DNA of 64,000 bases from Bryobacteraceae bacterium. GTDB lineage: Bacteria > Acidobacteriota > Terriglobia > Bryobacterales > Bryobacteraceae. The first letter of the stretch is position 1. The number at the start of each line of letters is the position of its first letter. This document shows, piece after piece, positions 43,551 through 55,372 of the stretch. The stretch is from positions 124,001 through 188,000 of the forward strand of contig JAHDVK010000002.1 in NCBI GenBank assembly GCA_023384675.1, in the 5' to 3' direction. Below the pieces are notes generated by a model. It made no database searches. It was not told the DNA's origin and saw only the letters and a program-made list of their open reading frames with translations. Both the position numbers and the translations under genes were made by a program.

Positions 43551-44696
43551 ATGTTTCAAGTTGTCACCGTGAGCGCGTCGCCGGAACGCGGCCACGTTAT
43601 TCGTCACCTGGTGCATGGCACAGGGCAACTCCTCCCCCTTCGCGAACTTGAACTGCCCATGGACGAAGGCACGGCGCAGCGTGTCATGGCGATGCATCAT
43701 CCCGACGCCATCATCGTGGACCTGACCGGCGGCGAGGATTCCGTTCTGGCCGCCTACCTGCTGCGGCGGAACGCGCCGGACGTCCCGGTAATCGGGCTGG
43801 GCGGCAGCGAAGAGGTCCACGCGTCTCTGGCGGGAATCGGGATTGGCGCCTTCACCCCGGAACGGCCCTCCGCCCGCGAATTGCTCAGCGCGGTTGGCAT
43901 GGCCCTGCACAAATCATGCGGTGAAGTGGAAGACAAACTGCTGAGCTTCCTGCCCGCCAAAGCGGGCGGCGGCTGTTCCACGGTGGTGCTCAACGCGGCG
44001 GCGGGCCTGGCGCAACTCGGCAAGAAAGTCGCCGTTGTCGAGGCTGATCTGCGCTCGGGCGTCCTGCAGTTTTTGCTGGACGTGCCGGTGGAGCACTCGA
44101 TCCAAGCCCTGCTCGCCGACTCCGCCGAGATCGATTCGTTCCGGCTGCGGAACTGTGCCGTGGAGGCCCACAAAGTGGACTGGCTCCTCACCAGCCGCGC
44201 CCTGGACATGCCGGCGCCGAGCTGGTACGACTACTTCCGTCTCTTCGAGGCTCTGCGCCCCAAGTACGACTATATCCTCGTGGACCTGCCGGAACTCATC
44301 AATGCCGCCACCGTCGAGTTCGTGCGGCGATCCAAACACGTCTTCGCCGTCACCACCCCTGAACTGCTGGCGCTCCGCCTGTGTTCCCAGCGGCTGGCCG
44401 AACTCGCCTACTGGAGCGTGCCGGACGAGCGCATCCGCCTGGTGATCAATCGCTATCACGCCGAGGACCTGCCTGCGGCCGAAATCGAAGCCATGGCCCG
44501 CCGCCCGGTCGCCCAGGTGCTGCCGAACAACTACCGCGCCGCGCGCACGGCGGCCACCGAGGGCAACCCCGTCGCCCTGGATTGCCCGCTCGGACAGGCC
44601 TTCCGGCAGTTCTGCTGCGGTATCGCAGGCGTCGAGTTCCAACAGGCGTCCACCGGACTGGCCGGGCGCCTGAAGTCCGTCTTCGCCCGCTCTTAG
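43551..44696 (+). CDS. CpaE/TadZ-like ParA-type ATPase
   Basis: 381 aa. Residues about 1-120 form a response-regulator-like domain without a typical phospho-site. The ATPase domain follows: a deviant Walker A FLPAKAGGGCSTVVLNAA lacking the usual second Lys, VAVVEADLRSGVLQFLL in place of the DxD segment, and Walker B YDYILVDLPEL. CpaE/TadZ proteins place Tad pili at the cell pole. No other tad/cpa gene is in the window, so the partner is unknown. Its stop overlaps the stop of the convergent DUF2892 gene. Confidence 0.82.
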   Translation: MFQVVTVSASPERGHVIRHLVHGTGQLLPLRELELPMDEGTAQRVMAMHHPDAIIVDLTGGEDSVLAAYLLRRNAPDVPVIGLGGSEEVHASLAGIGIGAFTPERPSARELLSAVGMALHKSCGEVEDKLLSFLPAKAGGGCSTVVLNAAAGLAQLGKKVAVVEADLRSGVLQFLLDVPVEHSIQALLADSAEIDSFRLRNCAVEAHKVDWLLTSRALDMPAPSWYDYFRLFEALRPKYDYILVDLPELINAATVEFVRRSKHVFAVTTPELLALRLCSQRLAELAYWSVPDERIRLVINRYHAEDLPAAEIEAMARRPVAQVLPNNYRAARTAATEGNPVALDCPLGQAFRQFCCGIAGVEFQQASTGLAGRLKSVFARS

Positions 44697-44877
44697 CTCC
44701 GCACCCCCACCTTCTTCAAAAACGTGATCATCGGGCACCAGTTCGTGAAGGCGCTCTGAAACAGGTTCAGGCCCACGAAGCCGGTGAAATACAGCCACCG
44801 GATATCCACCGTGACGGCGAGCAGCGCGCTCAGCATCACGAAAAACCCGGCGATCATCCGCAAATAACGGTCCACGG

Positions 44878-44881
<4 letters not shown>
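44693..44881 (-). CDS. DUF2892 (YgaP-like) inner-membrane protein
   Basis: 62 aa, two hydrophobic segments (about residues 9-25 and 29-47) and the signature [22 protein letters not shown] with a conserved Cys. DUF2892 occurs alone or as the membrane tail of rhodanese proteins. Here its ATG overlaps the stop of the RND transporter gene by ATGA, so it belongs to the efflux operon. No rhodanese is present. Confidence 0.88.
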
Positions 44882-48053
<3,172 letters not shown>

Positions 48054-48057
<4 letters not shown>

Positions 48058-49211
48058 GGCCGCACCTCGATGCGGGCGCCGTCGCGCAGGCGCCCATCCA
48101 CTCCGGCCAGCACGGTCTCGCCCGCGGCCAGCCCCGACAGCACCTCGAGCCGGTCGCCGTGCCGCGCGCCCGTGGTCACCAGCCGCGCGCGGGCCATGCC
48201 ATTGTCGAGGACATACGCCCGCTCAAGCTGGCCCTCGCGCTCCAGCGCCGCCGCCGGAATCGTCAGCGCCTCCCGTTCCCCCAGCGTGAACCGCGCGCGG
48301 CCGAACAGACCGCTGCGGATCTGCGGCGATGCGGGCAGGTCGAGCTTGGCCGTGAACGTCCGCGACATCGCATCCATCGCCGGAACAATTTCACTCACGC
48401 GTGTTTCAATCGCCCGGTCGAGCGCATCGAGTTGAACCGTCGCTTTCGCCCCCGCGCGGACCCGCGAGAGCATCCCCTCCTCAACGGCGGCCTCGAGCCG
48501 GTAGCCCGCCGCCTGCTCGATCACGACAATCGGCATGCCCGGCGACGCCAGCATCCCCGGCTCGGCCTTGCGCTCAATCACGATGCCGGCGAACGGCGCG
48601 GTGACCTCGGCGTATCCCTTTTGCAGCGACACCCGCTCGAGTCCGGAATCCGCCTGACGGATCTTCTCTTCCAACTGCTTCTTTTTGGCGAGCGCCATCT
48701 GATGGTTCGCGCGCGCCATCGACAATCGGGCGTTGGCTTCATCCATTTCCTGCTCGGTGATCGACTTTTGATCGTGCAGGCTCTTCATCCGCTTCCAGGT
48801 GGCCTCGGCCAGCGCGAACTGCGCCTGCGCGGCGGCGATGGCGTTCTCCACTTCCGGCAGGCCGGAGCGGGCCTCCGCGCGCATGGCTTCGGCGGCCGAG
48901 AGGCCGGTTTCGATCTCGCGCGCATCGAGCACGGCCACCACCTGACCCGCGCTCACCCGGTCGCCCGCCTGCACGCGCACTTCGCGGACGTGTCCCATGA
49001 TGCGGGCGGACAAGGCCGACGTGGTGCGGGCGCGCACCGTGCCGGTAGCTTCATAGATTTCAGGAAACGCTTCCGGGGTCAGCTTGAAGGCGCGCGCCGG
49101 AAGCGGCGCGCCGGGCGCGGCCGCGGCTTTCTTCTCGGGCGCCTTGCCGCCGCACGCGGAGAGCAGCAGAGCGGCGGCCATCGCCGCCCACAGGGTTTTA
49201 TTGAAGAACAT
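48054..49211 (-). CDS. RND efflux periplasmic adaptor (membrane fusion lipoprotein)
   Basis: 385 aa from the ATG at 49211, chosen because GGAG lies 6 nt upstream; another ATG is 12 nt earlier. The signal peptide ends in a lipobox LLSAC, so the protein is a lipoprotein. Domains are a lipoyl half ([20 protein letters not shown]), a long alpha-hairpin (about residues 105-195), the second lipoyl half ([17 protein letters not shown]), and beta-barrel and membrane-proximal domains. It bridges the permease to the TolC-type channel; it overlaps tolC by 14 nt and the permease by 4 nt. Confidence 0.93.
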
Positions 49212-50532
49212 TGCTCGCTCCATTCAAAGTTCCGGCGGCGCGCTCCAGCGCGACCGCCGACATCCGCTGGTCGTACACCGCGGCGAGTTTTCGGGTTTTC
49301 GTCTCGAGCAGCGCGGTCTCGGCGCGCAGCAAATCGGTCATCGTGGCGAGGCCCGCCGAGTAGCGGTTGCGCAGGATGCGCAGGCTCTCCTCGGCTTGCG
49401 TCACCGCGGCTTCGCTCACCGCGATGCGTTCCGTCGCCGATTGCACGTCGGCGCGCGCTTTGCGCACTTCCAGCGCCACGGCGTTTTCCATCTGCTGCTG
49501 CTGGGCGCGCGCGCTCGCTCCCATGTGGCGCGCCTCGGCGGCCTGCGCCCGGGCGCGATTGCCGTCGAACAGGTTCCATTCGAGCGACGTCATAAACATC
49601 CAGTTCGCGCCGCCGCGCGTGACGAACGTCTGCCGGTTCGCCTCCACGATGCCTCGGGTGACGATCCGCGGCAGCAGTTGCGCCCGCGCCAGCGATTCCT
49701 GCGCGCTGGCGAGATCGCCTTGCAGGCGCGCGCCCAGCACCTCGGGCCGCTCTTCGCGGGCGCGCTTTTCGTGCGCGGCTTCAAGTGCGGGCAGCGCGGG
49801 CGCCAGCGGCGTCACCAGGGCGTGCTGCGTGTCCAGCGGCAGTCCCAACGCCTCGTTCAGCGCCGCGCGCGCCACGTCCAGATCGTATCGGCGCCGGATG
49901 CGCTGCTCTTCGACCGAAGCCATGTGAACCTTCACCGAGAGCACGTCCGCTTCGGTGGCCATCCCTGCGTCGCGCACCGATTCGGCCCGCTTCAGGTCGG
50001 CCTCGGCGCTCTTCTTCGCCTCTTCGGCCACCTTCAGCGCCTCCGCGGCCAGCGTGACGCCATGATACGCGCGGGCCACCCCGGCGAGCACCTGAAGCTC
50101 CAGCCCGCGACGGTCCTGCTCGCTCAACTGCTTGCCCAATTCGGCCGCGCGCATGCCCCGCCGCGTCGCGCCGAAGTCGTACAAGGTCTGCTCGGCCGAC
50201 AATTGCGACTGGAAGTTATTGAGCGCATCGGGCCGGTTGAGCGCGTCAATCGCAAAATTGGACTCGCCAAATTGCCGCTGTGTCAGCAGGGCGCCGAAAA
50301 CATACACCGGGTTATTGCCGCGCTGAAAGCTCTCGCGATACTGGACGCGGGGCAGAAAGCCGCTGCGGGCCTGCTCGCGCCGTGCTTCAGCGGCTTCGAT
50401 GCGCGCCGCCGCCGCGGTGAGGGACGGATGAGCGGTGAGGGCGCGCTGCACGGCCCCGGGCAGGTCCAGCGGCTCCTGCGCCAGCACTGGCACGGCCAGC
50501 GCCGCCACCGCGAGTAGTTGTGTTGGTTTCAT
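49198..50532 (-). CDS. TolC-family outer-membrane efflux channel
   Basis: 444 aa with a signal peptide (MKPTQLLAVAALAVPVLAQ). Two OEP repeats of long helices and short beta-strands are visible: QRALTAHPSLTAAAARIEAAEARREQARSG-type start, QSQLSAEQTLYDFG, then TSLEWNLFDGNRARAQAAEA and LRILRNRYSAGLATMTDLLRAE. It is the first gene of the efflux operon and lies downstream of a 16-bp palindrome at 50568-50583. It is divergent from the ECF sigma factor gene. Confidence 0.93.
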   Translation of the reverse strand: MKPTQLLAVAALAVPVLAQEPLDLPGAVQRALTAHPSLTAAAARIEAAEARREQARSGFLPRVQYRESFQRGNNPVYVFGALLTQRQFGESNFAIDALNRPDALNNFQSQLSAEQTLYDFGATRRGMRAAELGKQLSEQDRRGLELQVLAGVARAYHGVTLAAEALKVAEEAKKSAEADLKRAESVRDAGMATEADVLSVKVHMASVEEQRIRRRYDLDVARAALNEALGLPLDTQHALVTPLAPALPALEAAHEKRAREERPEVLGARLQGDLASAQESLARAQLLPRIVTRGIVEANRQTFVTRGGANWMFMTSLEWNLFDGNRARAQAAEARHMGASARAQQQQMENAVALEVRKARADVQSATERIAVSEAAVTQAEESLRILRNRYSAGLATMTDLLRAETALLETKTRKLAAVYDQRMSAVALERAAGTLNGASNVLQ

Positions 50533-50567
50533 TTCGTTCCACCGTCGAGGATGCAGGTTTTGGGCGA

Positions 50568-50583
50568 AGGTGACATGTCACCT
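50568..50583. promoter_or_regulatory. Perfect 16-bp palindrome, probable operator
   Basis: AGGTGACATGTCACCT is its own reverse complement over all 16 bases. It lies 36 bp upstream of the tolC-type ATG and 144 bp upstream of the sigma-factor start, in the divergent region. This is the expected place for a repressor or activator dimer that controls the pump. No regulator gene of the TetR, MarR or MerR type is adjacent. Confidence 0.6.
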
Positions 50584-50726
50584 CCCCGGGGCCGGACGCA
50601 TCCTGGGGACCGGGAGGCAAACATGGCGATCCTCGAGGCGGCACGTCCAGCAAAAAATAGCTTCACCGCCCGTTATCCTATTCCGCGCGCGCCGCGAACG
50701 CCAGCCCCAGCGGTTACGATGAAAAC

Positions 50727-51350
50727 GTGGACCACCATCCCGACTCGGCCCCGGGCCGCCCCGAAGCCCCTGAAGTGGCCTGGGCGCGCCGCCTGCTCGC
50801 CGGCGACCCCAGCGCTTTCACTCCCTTTGTCGAGAGCTTCCAGGCCAGGATCTTCCAATACACCTGGCTCATGTGCGGCCAGCGCGAGGACGCCGAGGAA
50901 GTGGCGCAGGAGACCCTGATGCGCGTCTTCGAAAGCTTCGACCAACTTCGCGATCCCGCGCAGGTGAAGGCCTGGGTCTTCCGCATCGCCAAGAATTATT
51001 GCCTCATGAAGCGGCGCAAGAGCGTCTTCGCCCCCGCGCGCGAACTCTCTCTCGATGAACTCCACCCGGACCACGACGGCGACGGCTTCACCCTCCAGGT
51101 GGCCGACGAGGGCGAACGGCCCGACGCCGCCGTTCTGCGCGGCGAACTGGGCGAACGCCTTGAAACCGCCCTGCGCGCGCTGCCCGATACCTACCGCTCC
51201 GTGGTGCTGCTGCGCGATGTCGAGGAGCTCAGTACCGCGGAAACCGCCTCGATTCTCGACATCAGCGAAGACAACGTAAAACAGCGCCTGCACCGCGGCC
51301 GCCTCGCCCTCCGCAGGGAACTGGCCGGATACCTGGAGGCTGTGCCATGA
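50727..51350 (+). CDS. ECF-type RNA polymerase sigma factor
   Basis: 207 aa starting at GTG. Region 2 (about residues 30-95) has the AEEVAQETLMRVFESFDQL and AWVFRIAKNYCLMKRRK segments. An acidic linker (about 105-135) follows. Region 4 (about 140-195) has ALPDTYRSVVLLRDVEELSTAETA and the helix-turn-helix LDISEDNVKQRLHRGRL. The stop overlaps the start of the anti-sigma gene (ATGA). The regulon is unknown; the divergent efflux operon is a candidate. Confidence 0.93.
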   Translation: MDHHPDSAPGRPEAPEVAWARRLLAGDPSAFTPFVESFQARIFQYTWLMCGQREDAEEVAQETLMRVFESFDQLRDPAQVKAWVFRIAKNYCLMKRRKSVFAPARELSLDELHPDHDGDGFTLQVADEGERPDAAVLRGELGERLETALRALPDTYRSVVLLRDVEELSTAETASILDISEDNVKQRLHRGRLALRRELAGYLEAVP

Positions 51351-51616
51351 AGCCGCACGACCCCGAATGCATGGACATCTTCGCGCGGCTGTCCGAATAC
51401 CTCGACGGCGAACTCTCGCCCGAGGAGTGCGCGCACTTCGAAAAGCACATCGAAGGATGCGCGCCCTGCGTCGAGTTCGTCAACAGCCTCAAGAAGAGCA
51501 TCCAGGCCGCGCACGGCTTCCATTCCCCCGCCGCGCCGGAGCATGTCGCCCCCGAGGCGGAGTCGCGGCTGAAGGAAGCGTGGGCGGCGGCCTTGGCCCG
51601 GCGGCGCGAATCCTGA
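51347..51616 (+). CDS. Zinc-finger anti-sigma factor
   Basis: 89 aa. The HxxxCxxC motif HIEGCAPC, with an upstream Cys near residue 7, marks a zf-HC2/ZAS anti-sigma domain that holds the partner sigma factor. Many ZAS proteins have a C-terminal transmembrane segment; this one has none and ends in a short charged helix, so it is soluble and may respond to redox or metal in the cytoplasm. It overlaps the sigma gene by 4 nt. Confidence 0.9.
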   Translation: MKPHDPECMDIFARLSEYLDGELSPEECAHFEKHIEGCAPCVEFVNSLKKSIQAAHGFHSPAAPEHVAPEAESRLKEAWAAALARRRES

Positions 51617-51630
51617 TATAACTGCGTGCG

Positions 51631-53370
51631 ATGCTCGCATTCCTGCTGCTGGCGGCGCTTTCGCCTCCCGGCCTCGAAGACACCATCCGCCAGAGCCTGG
51701 AACGGCATCATGCGCCTGGCGCAGTCGTGGCCTTGGTGCGGGGCACGAAGGTGGAATACCTCCAGGGCCACGGCTTCGCGGACTGGCCCGCGCAGCGCCC
51801 GGTGGATGCCGAACGCAGCGCCTTCCGTACCGGTTCGGTCTCCAAACTGATCACGGCCCTTGTGGTTCTGGATCAGGTCCGGCAAGGGCGGCTGCGCCTC
51901 GACGAGGATATCAGCGGCCGGCTCACAGGCCTGCCCTCGCCCTTGACGCTCCGGCACCTGCTCACCCACACGCCCGGCTTCGACGACCGCTACATCGGCA
52001 AGTCCGCGCGCACCTTCGGCGAGGCGCTGCCGCTACCGGTCTTTCTGGCCAGGTTCCGCCCGGCGCGGATCGCGCCGCCCGGCGAGGTCTCGATCTATTC
52101 CAACTATGGCTTCGCCCTCGCCGGATTCCTGGCCGAACAAAGCGCAAGCCGCCCGTTTGCGGCGCTGGCGGCCGAACGCGTGTTCGGCCCCCTCGAGATG
52201 CGCCACTCCTCGTTCCTGCTTCCCACGGAACTTCGTCAGACCGCCGCCCTCCCCCACGTGTGGAGGGGCGCGGGCTATGAAACCATCGACTGGGACTACC
52301 TCAACGACGCCCCCGCCGGCATGCACATGAGTTCCGGCGCGGACATGGCCCGTCTGCTGGTCCATCTGCTCAAACTCCCGGATCGTGATGCCCTCCAGCC
52401 GCAATTCACCCACCATCCCCGGCTGGAAGGGGCCGTGGGCTGGGGCTTCTTTCTCGGCCGTTCGCGCGGCCGCGAATGGGCCGGCCATGACGGCGGTTAC
52501 GCCGGCGCCGCCGCCCGTCTGCGCCTGTTCCCGGACCAGGGAGTCGGCTATTTCGTCGCGGTAAATGCCTCGGCGATGGGCGCCGTCCAGGAAATCGCAG
52601 AGGCCGTGGAGCAACACTTCCTGCCGCCTCCGCCGGAACCTTCCTGGCAGCCGCCGGCCGCCGGTCCGGGCGAGCCGGGGCGCTTCACCGGCTGGTACCG
52701 CCTCGCCCGCTATCCCCGCGCCACGCTCGACAAGGTGGGCCTGCTGTTTGGCGCGCTCGGCGCCGACCTGCGCATCGGCCGCGGCCCGGATGACACGCTT
52801 TTGATGCCCAAACTCGATGGCTCCCCCCGGCGGATGACGCAAGCCGGGCCGCTGCTGTGGGATTCGCTCGACGACGACTACCGTTGCGCCTTCCGCGCCG
52901 ATTCCAGCGGCAGCATCTCTCATCTGTTCACCGATGGGACCACGGCTTTCGAGCGCGTCGCCTGGTGGCGCACCGTCGTGGCCCAGCGCGCCGTGTTTTT
53001 CCTTTGTCTTACGGCGTTTTTCGCGCTGGTGCTGGGCTCGGTGCGGCGGCAATGGCTGCCGGAACTCCTGCGCGCGCCCGCGGCGCTCACCGCTCACGCG
53101 TTTTTGCTGCATTTTGCCGGTTTAGGACTCGTTTTGCAGGTGATTACCCCCGATTTTGAGCGCGAAATGGGCTTCGCCTACGGCCTCTCGCCGGTGATGG
53201 GCCTGGTGCAGGCGCTGCCGCTCATCGGGCTGATCGCCGCGGGCTGGTACCTGGTGCGGCTGGCCGGGACACGCGCATGGAAAACGCCCGCGGCGTTGAC
53301 CGTCGCGGGCGTCTTTCTTCTCTATGCCGGCTGGCTCGCGGAATGGAACCTGCTCGGCTGGCGGTATTGA
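51631..53370 (+). CDS. Serine hydrolase (beta-lactamase/AmpC-like) with C-terminal membrane domain
   Basis: 579 aa. The penicillin-recognising fold has SVSK (Ser69-Lys72), the YSN triad (Tyr156-Asn158) and the late HDG motif (GHDGGYAG) in place of KTG. After about residue 340 a beta-rich linker leads to at least four predicted transmembrane segments (about 450-470, 490-510, 525-545, 555-575). It starts 14 nt after the anti-sigma gene and may share its transcript. Likely a membrane-bound esterase or D-aminopeptidase-type enzyme; a true beta-lactamase is less likely. Confidence 0.85.
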   Translation: MLAFLLLAALSPPGLEDTIRQSLERHHAPGAVVALVRGTKVEYLQGHGFADWPAQRPVDAERSAFRTGSVSKLITALVVLDQVRQGRLRLDEDISGRLTGLPSPLTLRHLLTHTPGFDDRYIGKSARTFGEALPLPVFLARFRPARIAPPGEVSIYSNYGFALAGFLAEQSASRPFAALAAERVFGPLEMRHSSFLLPTELRQTAALPHVWRGAGYETIDWDYLNDAPAGMHMSSGADMARLLVHLLKLPDRDALQPQFTHHPRLEGAVGWGFFLGRSRGREWAGHDGGYAGAAARLRLFPDQGVGYFVAVNASAMGAVQEIAEAVEQHFLPPPPEPSWQPPAAGPGEPGRFTGWYRLARYPRATLDKVGLLFGALGADLRIGRGPDDTLLMPKLDGSPRRMTQAGPLLWDSLDDDYRCAFRADSSGSISHLFTDGTTAFERVAWWRTVVAQRAVFFLCLTAFFALVLGSVRRQWLPELLRAPAALTAHAFLLHFAGLGLVLQVITPDFEREMGFAYGLSPVMGLVQALPLIGLIAAGWYLVRLAGTRAWKTPAALTVAGVFLLYAGWLAEWNLLGWRY

Positions 53371-53377
53371 ACCGGCG

Positions 53378-55372
53378 CTACATGTTGAAGCGCAGGCCCG
53401 TCATGATCATGTGCGTGCGGAACCCTTCGAACAGGTAGAAGGGCTGCGCCAGGCCGAACCAGCGCCATTCCGAGTAGAAATGCACTTTCTCGGTCAACGG
53501 CAGCAAAAAGCGCCCCGTGGGCTGGTAATAGCGCGATGGCCGGGAACCGGCCGTGGTGACGAACGACCCGCCCAGCGTCAGTTTGGGACGGACCACGCCC
53601 GAGCCGCGCAGGTTGAAGTCCGCCAGCAGCGAACCCGTGTGCGCGTTATCCACGTACAGCGACTGCGCCGGCTGCAGGATGTGCGGCTGCAGGTAGTCGA
53701 TGTCGCTGCGGATCGCCGACCGCGTGTAGTCGGCCAGGATCGACACCCGGTTTCCGCCGCGCGGCAGCCATTGCAGGTTCAACGAAGTGTTCTGCGCGAG
53801 GAACTTGAAGTCCACGCCCTCGGCCGGGTTCCGGTTGTCGAGCCGCACATGCACGCCGTTGAAGTTCAGGCTTTCCGTGAGCCGGTAGCGGACCTGCGCG
53901 CGGATCTTGTGGTAATCCTGCAGGCCCGTGCGGTAGTAGGTGCGGACACCGTTGGAGGCCTCCGCGTTCACGTTGATCGTCAGGCGGTCCCAGGGCCGGG
54001 CCTGAATGCCCGCCAGCCCGACATGGCGCTCCAGGTTGATGCGCTCCTGCGGGTTGAACTGATTCAGGACGCCGCCGCGGAACACTGAATCGCCCCATTC
54101 GTAGCGGTAGCCGCCGCGAATCGTGAACCGCCGGTGGACGTCCACCAGCGCTTCCACCGTCTGGCGCGTGTGGCTCGCCTCGAGCCGGTCGATGAAGCCG
54201 CGTTCGCGGCTCAGCGCCGAAGTGGGCGTCAGCAATTGGGTCGAAAGCAGCGCCGAGGTATCGGTCTTGATGCGGTCGGTCTCGTACATCTCCCGGATGC
54301 GGATGCGGTTGTGCGGCCGCAGTTCCATGGTGAAGGTGCCCGAGGTGTGCGGGCGGCGGGCGTCTCCGAACAGCGTGTCGAAGCCGCGCCCGAAGAACAG
54401 CAGCCCCTGCTGGGCATCCACCAGGTTGCCCATCGTGTTCTGGAAGAAGCCCGGGTAGGTCTTCGGATTGGCGTAGAGCACCTGCCCGTAGAGGTCCACC
54501 CAATCGTAAGGGTTGGCGACGAACAGGACTTTGCTGAACCGCCCGCCGCCGCGGACGGCGTAGGCCTGGCGGCCGTCTGTCAGAAACAGGTTCTGCCCCA
54601 CGAACGGCACGCCGCCGCGGTTGCCGCCCAGCCGTTCGGTGCTGAACACCTGCTGGTCGTCGCGGAATTGTGTATCTCCATGTTCCACAGTGAGATGCGA
54701 GCGGCCAAAGTCGGCCCGGATGCCGCCCCGGAAGGTGTCCTGGCCCCAGCGGATCAGGTTCCGCAGCGGGAATTCGTTGCGGTCCACCACCAGCGTGGTG
54801 ATGCCGTTGCCGAAATCGGTGTTCCGGGTGTAGGCGACATAGGGCGTGAATCGCGTGCCGGGAAAGATCTGTAACTCGTTGTCGATATTGCGGATCTGCG
54901 TATCGTAGGCGCGCTGGTTGAAGAACGCCCCCGTCGCCTGCGTGTTCGCGAACGACGGCAGATAGTTGAAGTAGGCGATGTTGGAGTACGTGCCGTCGAA
55001 GCGGTAGATATTGTTTTTTTCGAGGTTGAAGCGCAGGGTGTTGAACGGGTCGCCGCCCCAGTTCGAACCCGAAAGGCGCATGGAATCAAAGAGTTTGAAC
55101 CCTACGGGCTCCATGTTCAGGTCCATGTTGGCGAGCCGCGCGCCCTGGCCGAGGTTGACGATGCTGCGGTAGGTCTGAAAATCGCCCTGCGGGTCCTTCA
55201 CCCAGCGGGCGCCGATGTCCACCACGCCGCGCATGAAGGGTTCGCCGGTTACGACAGCAGCCTGCTCGCCGGGCGCCTCCTGGGATGTGGTTTTCGCTTC
55301 CGTCACCTCCTGGGCGGGAAGCGCGGCCGCGAACAGCGCGGCCAGCAGCCATCTAATCACTTCGCGTTTCAT
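53378..55372 (-). CDS. MtrB/PioB-type outer-membrane beta-barrel of a porin-cytochrome conduit
   Basis: 664 aa from the ATG at 55372 (overlaps the stop of the decaheme gene by ATGA). A signal peptide (MKREVIRWLLAALFAAALPAQ) precedes a long run of amphipathic beta-strands rich in Tyr, Arg, Asn and Gly, ending in the outer-membrane signature GLRFNM. MtrB-type porins enclose a decaheme cytochrome and let electrons cross the outer membrane. No CXXC pair is present at the N-terminus, unlike Shewanella MtrB; the mature part appears to lack cysteine. Assignment rests on the barrel character plus the two cytochrome neighbours. Confidence 0.82.
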   Translation of the reverse strand: MKREVIRWLLAALFAAALPAQEVTEAKTTSQEAPGEQAAVVTGEPFMRGVVDIGARWVKDPQGDFQTYRSIVNLGQGARLANMDLNMEPVGFKLFDSMRLSGSNWGGDPFNTLRFNLEKNNIYRFDGTYSNIAYFNYLPSFANTQATGAFFNQRAYDTQIRNIDNELQIFPGTRFTPYVAYTRNTDFGNGITTLVVDRNEFPLRNLIRWGQDTFRGGIRADFGRSHLTVEHGDTQFRDDQQVFSTERLGGNRGGVPFVGQNLFLTDGRQAYAVRGGGRFSKVLFVANPYDWVDLYGQVLYANPKTYPGFFQNTMGNLVDAQQGLLFFGRGFDTLFGDARRPHTSGTFTMELRPHNRIRIREMYETDRIKTDTSALLSTQLLTPTSALSRERGFIDRLEASHTRQTVEALVDVHRRFTIRGGYRYEWGDSVFRGGVLNQFNPQERINLERHVGLAGIQARPWDRLTINVNAEASNGVRTYYRTGLQDYHKIRAQVRYRLTESLNFNGVHVRLDNRNPAEGVDFKFLAQNTSLNLQWLPRGGNRVSILADYTRSAIRSDIDYLQPHILQPAQSLYVDNAHTGSLLADFNLRGSGVVRPKLTLGGSFVTTAGSRPSRYYQPTGRFLLPLTEKVHFYSEWRWFGLAQPFYLFEGFRTHMIMTGLRFNM

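Noticed and set aside
51631-53370. Calling the serine hydrolase an antibiotic-resistance beta-lactamase
   Set aside because: SxxK and YxN are shared by many esterases and peptidases, the third motif is HDG, and a membrane domain is attached. Nothing points to beta-lactam hydrolysis.
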